From: Lentzea aerocolonigenes
GTDB lineage: Bacteria; Actinomycetota; Actinomycetes; Mycobacteriales; Pseudonocardiaceae
DNA length: 45,464 nucleotides
Direction: 5' to 3'
Assembly: GCF_000955955.1 (NCBI RefSeq)
Contig: NZ_JYJG01000153.1
Location: 1 to 45,464, forward strand
Positions 23,896 through 31,186 of the stretch are shown here, in pieces (positions within the stretch are counted from its first letter, which is position 1; every line of letters begins with the position of its first letter). Position numbers and translations under genes: made by a program. The notes below the pieces were generated by a model that made no database searches, had not been told where the DNA came from, and saw nothing but the letters and a program-made list of their open reading frames with translations.

Positions 23896-24045
23896 TTACT
23901 GCTTCGCGGGCGGCGGCGGGGGAGGAGGCGCGTCCGCGGTAGGAGGCAACTGCGCGTGGCCCGCCACCGCATGGCCGCGGACGTGATCCGGGCCGTCGTC
24001 GGAGAAGTCGATGTCGGCGAACTCCGGATCCGGTGGTGACGACAC
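23896..24045 (-). CDS. Small acidic, proline-rich protein upstream of the CHAT protease
   Basis: 49-residue ORF from GTG 24045 with CGGAGTC about 8 nt upstream, ending TAA at 23896. Codon bias is strong. The first half is acidic (PDPEFADIDFSDDGPDH), the middle His/Ala-rich (RGHAVAGHAQ), and the tail has seven consecutive prolines before AKQ. It has no hydrophobic segment and is probably disordered. It sits 49 bp before the CHAT-protease start on the same strand, so it is likely co-transcribed with it. A protease substrate, inhibitor or activator is an inference from position and disorder only. It is too short to be found by length filters. Confidence 0.6.
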   Translation of the reverse strand: MSSPPDPEFADIDFSDDGPDHVRGHAVAGHAQLPPTADAPPPPPPPAKQ

Positions 24046-24087
24046 GGGGTGACTCCGTCCAGCCGCTGAAAAGATCTTCGTGACACA

Positions 24088-24093
24088 ATCATA
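24088..24093 (-). promoter_or_regulatory. Candidate -10 hexamer for the CHAT operon
   Basis: TATGAT on the minus strand, 43 bp before the GTG at 24045. It stands out in otherwise GC-rich sequence. I find no convincing -35 hexamer at 16-18 nt, so this is a weak call. The 77-bp region is shared with the divergent DUF6338 gene. Confidence 0.25.
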
Positions 24094-24122
24094 GGCCGCG
24101 GAGCACCACTGGGAGGGGTGGC

Positions 24123-24809
24123 ATGGTCCCCACGACGTTGGTCGGGCTGGTCCTGTTCATCGCATTGCTGACCCCCGGCTTCGCCTACAGCGCACGGCGC
24201 GAGCGCTCAGGGCCGGAGCGGCAGTTCTCGGCGTTGCGCGAGACCGTGGCGATGGTCGTGGTCAGCGTGGTGTGCGACCTGGTCGTGCTGTCCCTGGCAC
24301 TGGTGGTGTGGTCGGCCTGGCCGCGGCAGACCGTCGACCTCACCGCACTGTTCACCCGTCCCGGCGACTACGCGGTGCAGCACCACGTCGCGCTCTGGAT
24401 CTGGGGCGTGGGCCTCGTCGCCGCCGCCTCGCTGCTGGGCGCCCTGGTCGCGGGCCCGATGTTCGACCGGCTGCGCAGGAGGAACGAATCCACGTTCCTC
24501 TCCGCCTGGGGACGCCTGTTCACGGCACATCCCGACTGCCGGGTGCACGTGGGCTGTCACCTGTCGGACGGCACCTACGTGGCCGGGTGGTTGCTCACCT
24601 ACAGCCGCTCGGCGACGGACATGGCCGATCGCGAGCTCACGATCAGCGGTCCCGTGCAGTACCGGGCCGCTGGGCAGGACGAGGCGGCGGAACTCTCGAA
24701 CGTGGGCGCAGTGGCGGTGAGCGCCCGCCAGCTGACGCTGCTGCAGGTCAGCTACGTCCGCGTCGCGCAGCCGTCCGCACCAGCTGAAGCAGCCGAGGCC
24801 GGAAAGTGA
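24123..24809 (+). CDS. DUF6338 family membrane protein
   Basis: 228 residues with three N-terminal hydrophobic segments (residues 4-22, 40-62, 85-110), then a soluble cytosolic beta-rich domain (CRVHVGCHLSDGTYVAGWLL, ADRELTISGPVQYR). This matches DUF6338, a family of actinobacterial membrane proteins with no assigned function. GGGAGGGG lies 4 nt before ATG 24123. It is divergent from the small-ORF/CHAT operon and shares a 77-bp control region with it. Its stop is 9 bp from that of the convergent ferritin-like gene. Confidence 0.75.
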   Translation: MVPTTLVGLVLFIALLTPGFAYSARRERSGPERQFSALRETVAMVVVSVVCDLVVLSLALVVWSAWPRQTVDLTALFTRPGDYAVQHHVALWIWGVGLVAAASLLGALVAGPMFDRLRRRNESTFLSAWGRLFTAHPDCRVHVGCHLSDGTYVAGWLLTYSRSATDMADRELTISGPVQYRAAGQDEAAELSNVGAVAVSARQLTLLQVSYVRVAQPSAPAEAAEAGK

Positions 24810-24818
24810 GCAGCCCGT

Positions 24819-25517
24819 TCAGCCAGGACGATGCGCCTCGCCGTCCATTATCCCTTGCCGGCGCACGATTTCGAGCGTCTGCACGACGAACTGCCACGGC
24901 CTGACGCCGAGCTGGCGCAGCCCTGGTGCGTGGTCGTGCGCGACTGTCACCACGGCCCCGGCGAACAACATCCACCAGAACGCTCGTGCAGGCCGGCGGA
25001 CCCGGCCGAGCCGGGCTTGGTGGAACGGGACGTGCCGCTCCTCGTCCCGCAGAATCCGATCCGCGACGTCAGCGGTGAGCGGGTCATGACTGCCGTCGCG
25101 CAACGCGCGGTAGTACCGCAGCGCCACGGTTTCCGCGATGAGCAGCACCATCAGCTCCAGTCGCAGTCCCAGCGCCCGGCGCAGCCGCACGAACACCGCG
25201 TCCGTCCAGTGTGAACCGATGGTCGGCTGGCCGGCCGACCGCAGCAGATGTTCCAGCATCCGCGCGTGGTTCTGTTCCTCGGCGACGAACAACCGCACCG
25301 CCGCGCCGTACGTTCCGCCGCCCGCCTTGGCGATCAGGTTGGCGCCGTCGCCGGACTCGCCGACCTGGAACCGTTGCACGCTCTTGACGACGTCGGGGTG
25401 CAGCCGGGCACCGGCGGCCCAGTCGGGGTCACCTGTTCGCTTCCGGCGCGCCGCTTCGGACTCGAAGTTCTCGACCCATGTGGTGAACATGACGGGAAGA
25501 CGGCTGGGGAACCGCAT
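24819..25517 (-). CDS. Ferritin-like domain protein
   Basis: 232-residue helical protein with the two metal-ligating helices of ferritin-like di-iron/di-manganese proteins: VAEEQNHARML (ExxH) near residue 80 and LRDEERHVPFH (ExxH) near 163. A hydrophobic helix WWMLFAGAVVTVAHD follows. Family functions include oxidases, hydroxylases and rubrerythrin-like peroxidases; the substrate is unknown here. It lies 48 bp downstream of the decarboxylase gene on the same strand and could belong to that operon. Start ATG 25517 or 25490; neither has a clear RBS. Confidence 0.78.
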   Translation of the reverse strand: MRFPSRLPVMFTTWVENFESEAARRKRTGDPDWAAGARLHPDVVKSVQRFQVGESGDGANLIAKAGGGTYGAAVRLFVAEEQNHARMLEHLLRSAGQPTIGSHWTDAVFVRLRRALGLRLELMVLLIAETVALRYYRALRDGSHDPLTADVADRILRDEERHVPFHQARLGRVRRPARAFWWMLFAGAVVTVAHDHAPGLRQLGVRPWQFVVQTLEIVRRQGIMDGEAHRPG

Positions 25518-25565
25518 GCGTTGGCCGGGTTGTGGGGAGGTTCTGTGAAGGTTCGGTGTGCGTGT

Positions 25566-26966
25566 TCAGCAGGCCCGTCCGGCCTCGACGATCGCGGCGA
25601 GCACGAGGTCCAGGTCGGCCTGCGTGGTGCGCGGGTTGATCGTGCACAGCCGCAACGCCAGCGCGTCGTCCACCGTGGTCGTCGCGATGAGCAGGTGACC
25701 GCTCTCGTTGATCTCACGGCAGATCGCGGCCTGCACGTCGTCCGTTCCTCCTCGGTACCGCAGGCAGACGATGCCGAGGCTCGGTCCTGCCACCAGGTCG
25801 AGCTCCGGGTTCTCCTCGGCACGGGCGGCGACGTGTTCTGCCTGGTCGAGTCCGCGGTCGATGGCCGCGCGGAACGCGGCCACACCGAAACCCTTGAGCG
25901 ACAACCAGAGTTTCAGCGCGCGGGCGGCCGTGGTGAACTGCACGCCGTGGTCGGACAGGTTCGTCTCGGCGTCCGCGGGCCTCGAGAGGGCGAGGTAGCC
26001 CGTCTGGGCGCGGAACCTGTCGATCGTGAACGCGCGGCGCAGCACCTCCGGGTCACGCACCAGCACACAGCCGATCTCGTACGGCTGGAACAGCCACTTG
26101 TGCGGGTCGATCACAACGGAGTCGGCTTCGTCCAGTCCGCGCAACGCTTTCCGGCCGCGTTCGGTCAACGCGGCGGCGGCGCCGTGTGCGCCGTCGACGT
26201 GCAGCCACAGCTGTTCCTCGCGGCACAGCGCGGCCAGCCCTGGCAACGGGTCGATGGAGCCGGTCCCGGTCGTGCCCGCGTTCGCCACCACGAGGAACGG
26301 ACGCAGGCCGCTCGTCCGGTCCGCGTGGACCTGGCGCCGCACCACGTCCGGTTCCACGACCGGCAGCATCCGCACCTGCTCCTGCCGCAGCCCGATGATG
26401 TGACACGCGCGCAGCACGGCGGGATGGGTCTGGTCCGAGCAGTAGAGCACCCCGCCGGTCGCGTCGGTGCCGAGGCGGTCGTCGCGTGCGGCGGCGAGCG
26501 CGGTCAGGTTGGCCAGCGCTCCGCCGGGGGTGAACACCCCGCCGGAGCCGCCGGGCAGGCCGAGCAGGTCGGCGAGCCACCGTGCGGTGACCAGCTCGAC
26601 GGCGGCGGGTCCCGCGCCGACCGGCCAGGCACCGGGAGAGGTGTTGAAGCCGGAGGCCAGCAGATCGCCGAGCACACCGAGGAAGTTGTTCGCGCTGGGG
26701 ATGAACGCCAGGCAGCCGGGATGTCCGAGCCGCAACGACCGCGGCAGGACCTCCGCGGCGAGGAAGCCGATCAGCGCGCCCGGATCGGCCGGCCCCTCCG
26801 GCACGGGCTCGTCCAGCACGTGCCGCAGCTCGTCCGGTGTCGCCAGGGTGCGCACGGGCTGGTCGCGCAGTCCGGTGAGGTGGTCCACGACGAGGTCGAC
26901 CACCTGGTGGCCGAGTTCGCGCATGCGGTCCGGCGGCAGGTCGACCCATCCCGACGGTTCAGTCAT
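25566..26966 (-). CDS. Group II pyridoxal-dependent amino acid decarboxylase
   Basis: 466-residue fold-type I PLP enzyme of the DDC/glutamate decarboxylase group. It has the substrate-loop sequence HPGCLAFIPSANNFLGVL, GGVFTPGGALANLTAL, DQTHPAV, cofactor Asp in LHVDGAHGAAA and the Schiff-base Lys in IDPHKWLFQPYE. Substrate (aromatic, aspartate, diaminobutyrate or another amino acid) is not evident. Its ATG overlaps the 3' end of the ATP-grasp gene by 8 bp, so the two are translationally coupled. The natural reading is that the amine made here is a substrate of, or derived from, the ligase product. Confidence 0.9.
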   Translation of the reverse strand: MTEPSGWVDLPPDRMRELGHQVVDLVVDHLTGLRDQPVRTLATPDELRHVLDEPVPEGPADPGALIGFLAAEVLPRSLRLGHPGCLAFIPSANNFLGVLGDLLASGFNTSPGAWPVGAGPAAVELVTARWLADLLGLPGGSGGVFTPGGALANLTALAAARDDRLGTDATGGVLYCSDQTHPAVLRACHIIGLRQEQVRMLPVVEPDVVRRQVHADRTSGLRPFLVVANAGTTGTGSIDPLPGLAALCREEQLWLHVDGAHGAAAALTERGRKALRGLDEADSVVIDPHKWLFQPYEIGCVLVRDPEVLRRAFTIDRFRAQTGYLALSRPADAETNLSDHGVQFTTAARALKLWLSLKGFGVAAFRAAIDRGLDQAEHVAARAEENPELDLVAGPSLGIVCLRYRGGTDDVQAAICREINESGHLLIATTTVDDALALRLCTINPRTTQADLDLVLAAIVEAGRAC

Positions 26967-28224
26967 CCTCGATCACGAGCTCCTGCCGCACGGCCCTGAT
27001 CCACCGCAGTGCCTCGGCGGAGAGCTCCGGGTGCGCCCGTACCGGCGCGACCGGGCCCGGCAGCTGCAGCACCGCGAGCTCCTCTCCCGGCCTGATGCGG
27101 TCACCGGGATGCGCGTGCGCCCACAGCAGTGCCTCGCCGGGCCGCAACGCCGCGAGATCGCCTTCGCCTTGAGGCAGGAGCCGGCCCTGCGCCAACAGGT
27201 GCACTCCTGACGCGACGCCGGTTCGGAGCACTCCGGCTCGGTCGGCGGTGATGACGATCTGGCTGAGCCTCAGGCACGGGGTGCGGACTTCCTCGACCGG
27301 CACGGACTGCAGCAGCGAGGCGAGCACGTGCGTGCCGAGGCAGGGGAGCAGTCCCGCGGCGCGTTCCTGGGCCTGAACCAGTGACACCACAGTCTGGAAC
27401 CGGGGGTTGATCTCGATCGCCAGCGCGGCGCCCGCCGGCGTGACCAGCAGATCCAGCCCGAACGCCCCGAGAAAACCCAGCCGCCCCAACTGGTTCCCGA
27501 CCGCGGCGCACACCTCGCGGCAGCGCGCCGCGGCACCGGAGGGGAGGTCGTCGTCGGCGATGAGCTGGTTGCCGCAGTGCGCGCCCCAGTACGGCGTGAG
27601 CGACGGAATCCCGACGAGCTGATGGGACAACGCGGACACGACGGTGCTCTGCCGCATCACGCATCCGCTCACCGTCACGGGAACGCCGGGCACGTGAGCC
27701 GACACCCGCAGCGTCTCGCCGCTCCACTCCCGCAGCACGCCGGTGAGCTGTTCCGGTGTCGTGACGAACCGGGTGCCCTTGCCGGTGAGGTTGTTGGCGC
27801 GGCGCTGCACGACGAGAGAACCCGTTGCGTCAGCTGGAAAGTCGTCCGTCACGACCCACGTGCGAGGCGTGGCCACCCCGGCCCGCTCGAACAACGCCAG
27901 CGAGGTGATCTTGTCCGCCGCGGTGGCGACCGCTGCGCTGTCCGCGGCGAGCAGGCGAAGTCCCGCCGCGGCCGCCCAGGCGCGTGCTCCGAGGCCGTCC
28001 TCCGGCGCGAAACTGACGGCGACGCCCCGAGGCGCGGGACAACTCGCCGGGAGCTCGACGTCCGTCTCTCTTCTGTGGTCGCGGCGGGCAATGCGCAACC
28101 ACGGGATCACCGGTGCGGCCGAAGCACCGAGAAAAGGGGACCGGTCCTGCCAGGTGAGGTCGGGCGCGTGCCGGCGTAACAGGTTCGTGCCCTCGCCGGA
28201 CGGTACGCCGCTGATGGTCAGCAC
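26959..28224 (-). CDS. ATP-grasp domain ligase
   Basis: 421 residues from GTG 28224, 5 bp after the stop of the upstream secreted-protein gene. It shows an ATP-grasp core: DKITSLALFERAGVATPRTW (start of the ATP-binding half), VVQRRANNLTGKGT (flexible loop), a GAFGLDLLVTPAG strand and the Mg-binding AIEINPRFQ. The C-terminal part has a GDRIRPGEELAVLQLPG hairpin that looks like a biotinyl/lipoyl or biotin-carboxylase C-terminal element. Members join a carboxylate to an amine or other nucleophile. No carrier-protein or peptide synthetase is near. Coupling to the PLP decarboxylase suggests amide formation with an amino acid or its amine. Confidence 0.82.
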   Translation of the reverse strand: MLTISGVPSGEGTNLLRRHAPDLTWQDRSPFLGASAAPVIPWLRIARRDHRRETDVELPASCPAPRGVAVSFAPEDGLGARAWAAAAGLRLLAADSAAVATAADKITSLALFERAGVATPRTWVVTDDFPADATGSLVVQRRANNLTGKGTRFVTTPEQLTGVLREWSGETLRVSAHVPGVPVTVSGCVMRQSTVVSALSHQLVGIPSLTPYWGAHCGNQLIADDDLPSGAAARCREVCAAVGNQLGRLGFLGAFGLDLLVTPAGAALAIEINPRFQTVVSLVQAQERAAGLLPCLGTHVLASLLQSVPVEEVRTPCLRLSQIVITADRAGVLRTGVASGVHLLAQGRLLPQGEGDLAALRPGEALLWAHAHPGDRIRPGEELAVLQLPGPVAPVRAHPELSAEALRWIRAVRQELVIEDD

Positions 28225-28229
28225 TGCGG

Positions 28230-28763
28230 TCAGAGGACCGTGAAGGTGCCCACTGAGGACTGTCGCGTGATCCCTTCGTCCGACAGGCACAGCAGCAGAT
28301 CGGTCGTCGGTGCCGCCTGCACCGCCTGAGCGGACCGCCCGGCGAACACGCCGCCGGTGATCGTGCCGATCTTGGTGATCACGTCGGCACCCGGCGCGGA
28401 CGTCACGGTCACGGTGTAGGTGAAGGCGCTGGTGCTGCCGTCCCCCCAGGTGATGACCCTGGTCTCCGGCACGGCCGCGAGCGGTTCCAGGCATCCGGCG
28501 CTGCGGTCCACGACGAACTCGCTGTCCCCGGTCGCCGCGACGGCCCCTCCGAGCCCGGTGCACGAGGTGTACTCGTCCCGCACCGTCGTGCGCAGCGGCC
28601 GCGGCACCAGCACGACGCCGGGCGAGTACGACCAGTGCGACGAGGTCGTGCAGACCACGGCGGCGGGTGCGTCCGCGAGCGCCGGCGCACCAGGCACGGC
28701 GACCGGCACCAGTGCGGCCACGGCAACGCCGAGCACGCGAGTTGACTTTGCGAGGTGGGCCAC
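28230..28763 (-). CDS. Secreted protein of unknown function
   Basis: 178 residues from GTG 28763. Signal peptide: positive N-terminus (HLAKSTR), hydrophobic VLGVAVAALVPVAVPG, and Ala-x-Ala site in APALADA. The mature protein is beta-rich with paired Cys (VCTTSS, SCTG, GCLEP, LLCLS) that could form two disulfides. There is a VITWGDGSTSAFTYTVTVTS strand region recalling PKD-like or Ig-like surface domains, though I cannot name a family. It is 5 bp upstream of the ATP-grasp gene. The 134 bp before it (28764-28897) shows only a weak 6-bp hairpin (28844-28857). Confidence 0.7.
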   Translation of the reverse strand: MAHLAKSTRVLGVAVAALVPVAVPGAPALADAPAAVVCTTSSHWSYSPGVVLVPRPLRTTVRDEYTSCTGLGGAVAATGDSEFVVDRSAGCLEPLAAVPETRVITWGDGSTSAFTYTVTVTSAPGADVITKIGTITGGVFAGRSAQAVQAAPTTDLLLCLSDEGITRQSSVGTFTVL

Positions 28764-28897
28764 GTGTTCACATCCGGACTTGGTGGGGTGGAAGGGCGTC
28801 AGGATGCTAATGATCAAGTGCTGACCTCCGTAAGAAGGTGTCACCCGAACGTGTTCGGCAGTGCGGCCTGCTTCCGGACCCTCGGCTGCCCTGCGGG

Positions 28898-29641
28898 CTA
28901 CTGGTCTGATCGCTGCCAGTCGCGCAGGAGATGTGCCTCGACGCGGGCGAGGACGGCGGCGGTCAGGTGACCGAAGGTGCCGACGAGGAGGAGCAGGCCC
29001 CAGACGGCAGGCGCGTCGAGGTTCTGCTGGCGTTCGACGAGAAGACGGCCGATGCCGTGTCCCGTGCCGAAGATGTCGGCGAGGAGCGCCACGATCATCG
29101 CGATGGACGACGCCACGCGGGTGCCGAGCACGATCGCCGGTGTGAGGGACGGCAGGACGAACTTCCGCCAGCGTTCAACCCGCGAGAAACCAAGTGTGCG
29201 TGCGGTTTCGAGCCGGACGGCGGGGATGGCTCGCGTGGCGGTGACGGCGTTGAGCAGGATGGGCCAGACCACGGCGAACGCCACCGTGAGGACGCCTGTC
29301 AGCCGGCCTGTGCCGAGCAACAGCACGGCGACCGGCACGAGCGCGGCTCCTGGCACCGTGGCGACGAAGTCCAAGGACGGCGTCAGCGCGCGGTCGAGGT
29401 GGCGGGACGACCCGATTGCCGCGCCGGTGAGCGCACCGGTGATGACGGCGAGGGCGAGGCCGAGTACGTAGGTCGACAGGGTCTCCGCGAGTGCCGCCAC
29501 CAGTTCGCCGTCGGCGTGCAGCTCGGCCAGGGAGCGGAACCACTCGGCCGGTGGTGGGAGTGCGATCGAGGCGGGGTCGCCCATCAGCTGCCACCCGGCG
29601 AGCAGCGCGACGAGGGGAAGGAGTCCGCGGGAACCTTTCAC
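28898..29641 (-). CDS. ABC transporter permease (SsuC/TauC type)
   Basis: Inner-membrane permease of 247 residues with about six hydrophobic helices and the EAA-type cytoplasmic loop ETARTLGFSRVERWRKFVLP followed by SLTPAIVLGTRVA. Starts at GTG 29641, overlapping the stop of the sister permease (GTGA). It forms a heterodimer with that protein in the channel of a nitrate/sulfonate/taurine/thiamine-precursor-type importer. Confidence 0.87.
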   Translation of the reverse strand: MKGSRGLLPLVALLAGWQLMGDPASIALPPPAEWFRSLAELHADGELVAALAETLSTYVLGLALAVITGALTGAAIGSSRHLDRALTPSLDFVATVPGAALVPVAVLLLGTGRLTGVLTVAFAVVWPILLNAVTATRAIPAVRLETARTLGFSRVERWRKFVLPSLTPAIVLGTRVASSIAMIVALLADIFGTGHGIGRLLVERQQNLDAPAVWGLLLLVGTFGHLTAAVLARVEAHLLRDWQRSDQ

Positions 29642-30405
29642 GTCGCGCCCGCCTGGTCGAGGTTCACCGCACTGCCGGGCAGACCGATCCGGACCGCGCG
29701 GCGCAGCGTCGCGTTGAGCACAGCGCCGACGACGCCGCAGGTCAGGGCGTAGGCCCACATGCGCGCGGGATCGAGTGCCTGCATGGACTGGATGAGGCCG
29801 CCACCGAGACCTTCGGGTGTCATGATCATCTCGGCGACGACGGTGACCAGCAGCGCGATCATCCCGGCGACCCTGGCCCCGGCCAGCCATGCCGGGAGCA
29901 CGGCGGGGAACACGATCGTGCGGAGCTTCTTCGTCCTCGTGAGTCGCAGCGTTCGCGCGACGTCGTGCAGGCGCGCGGGAACGGTGGCGACCGCGCCCGC
30001 CGTGTTGACCAGCACGGGCCATTGGGCGGCCCAGGTCGCGAGGATCAGCTCGGTGCCGGGGCCAGGACCGAACTGCAGCAACGCGACAGGCAGGAGTGCG
30101 ACCGCGGGGATCGTGCGCAGGAAGTCGACCGAGGCCATGAGATGGACCCGCACCGGCGGCAGGGAACCGATCGCGAAGCCGAGGGCGCCACCCAGCGCGA
30201 GCGCGAGTGCGGCCGCGAAGACGACGATCGCGAGGGTGTGGGCGAGGTCGGCGGCGAGTTCGCCCGACGCGGTGAGCGCGACCAGCGACTCACCGACGTC
30301 GACCGGTGCGGGCAAGTAGTCGTAGCGCAGCACACCGGTTGACACCAGCACTTGCCACGCGCCGGTGAAGGCGAGCGGGACCAGCAGCCCGGCGCGACTA
30401 ACCAT
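29638..30405 (-). CDS. ABC transporter permease (SsuC/TauC type), second subunit
   Basis: 255-residue inner-membrane protein with the family's VDFLRTIPAVALLPVALL region and coupling loop DVARTLRLTRTKKLRTIVFP. ATG 30405 overlaps the ATPase gene stop by 8 bp. Two different permease subunits in one SsuABC-like operon is less common than a single homodimeric SsuC and suggests a substrate outside the simple sulfonate group. Confidence 0.88.
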   Translation of the reverse strand: MVSRAGLLVPLAFTGAWQVLVSTGVLRYDYLPAPVDVGESLVALTASGELAADLAHTLAIVVFAAALALALGGALGFAIGSLPPVRVHLMASVDFLRTIPAVALLPVALLQFGPGPGTELILATWAAQWPVLVNTAGAVATVPARLHDVARTLRLTRTKKLRTIVFPAVLPAWLAGARVAGMIALLVTVVAEMIMTPEGLGGGLIQSMQALDPARMWAYALTCGVVGAVLNATLRRAVRIGLPGSAVNLDQAGAT

Positions 30406-31186
30406 GATCGGCGCGCAGGGCTTCCCAGAGTTGGTGCCGGACTCGCAGATATCCGGGTAGTTCTCGGGTGGCGAGCTGGTCGCGCGGGCGGGGCAGGCCG
30501 GTCGGCAGGGCTCTGGTGATGGTGCCCGGTGCGCCGGCGAGGACGAGCACGCGGTCGCTGAGGTAGATCGCCTCGTCCAGGTCGTGGGTGATGAACACGA
30601 TCGTCGTGCGGGTCTGCGCGTGGATGTCGAGCAGCACGTCCTGCAGAGTCGCCTTGGTGAGCGCGTCGAGTGCGCCGAACGGCTCGTCCATCAGCAGGAC
30701 GGTCGGTTGCACCGCCAACGCCCTGGCGATCTGGACGCGCTGTGCCATGCCGCCGGAGAGGCGCCGCGGGTACTCCTTGCCGCGTCCGTCCAGTCCGACC
30801 AGACCCAGCGCCCGCTCCACCCGCGAACGCCGCTCCCGCCGGGGCACCCTGCCCTCCAGTCCGAGGGCGACGTTGCGCTCAACGGTGCGCCACGGCAGCA
30901 GTGCGTTGTCGTAGTCCTGGAAGACCACGACGACGTCGGCAGGCGGTCCGTGCACCGCGCGGTTGCCCAGGAACACGGTGCCCGAGGAGGGGGCGAGCAG
31001 GCCGCCGAGCACCCGCAGCAGCGTGGTCTTGCCGACTCCGGAACGGCCGACGATGCCGACGATCTCGCCGGGGGCGACGTCGAAGGAGATGTCCCGCACG
31101 ATCTGCCGGGGGCCGTCGGTGGAGTTCAGCCGAACCCCGAGAGAGTCGACCTCGTACGCGACCGCGGTCCGCTCGGCGGTGCTCAC
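30398..31186 (-). CDS. ABC transporter ATP-binding protein (SsuB/TauB type)
   Basis: 262-residue nucleotide-binding subunit. Walker A GRSGVGKTTLLR, Q-loop VVFQDYDNALLPWR, signature LSGGMAQRVQIARAL, Walker B VLLMDEPFGALDALT and H-loop FITHDLDEAIYLSD are all intact. The ALLPWRTV stretch is characteristic of nitrate/sulfonate/taurine importers. GTG 31186 overlaps the substrate-binding-protein stop (GTGA). Confidence 0.93.
   Translation of the reverse strand: MSTAERTAVAYEVDSLGVRLNSTDGPRQIVRDISFDVAPGEIVGIVGRSGVGKTTLLRVLGGLLAPSSGTVFLGNRAVHGPPADVVVVFQDYDNALLPWRTVERNVALGLEGRVPRRERRSRVERALGLVGLDGRGKEYPRRLSGGMAQRVQIARALAVQPTVLLMDEPFGALDALTKATLQDVLLDIHAQTRTTIVFITHDLDEAIYLSDRVLVLAGAPGTITRALPTGLPRPRDQLATRELPGYLRVRHQLWEALRADHG

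Noticed and set aside
19734..23942. 1400-codon plus-strand open frame opposite the CHAT gene
   Set aside because: Arises from high GC on the antisense of the TPR-CHAT gene; no recognisable motif, and the minus frame has intact catalytic residues.
26959..28563. 534-codon version of the ATP-grasp gene
   Set aside because: The first about 110 codons overlap the secreted-protein gene in another frame and are Arg/Gly/His-rich; GTG 28224 lies just after that gene's stop.
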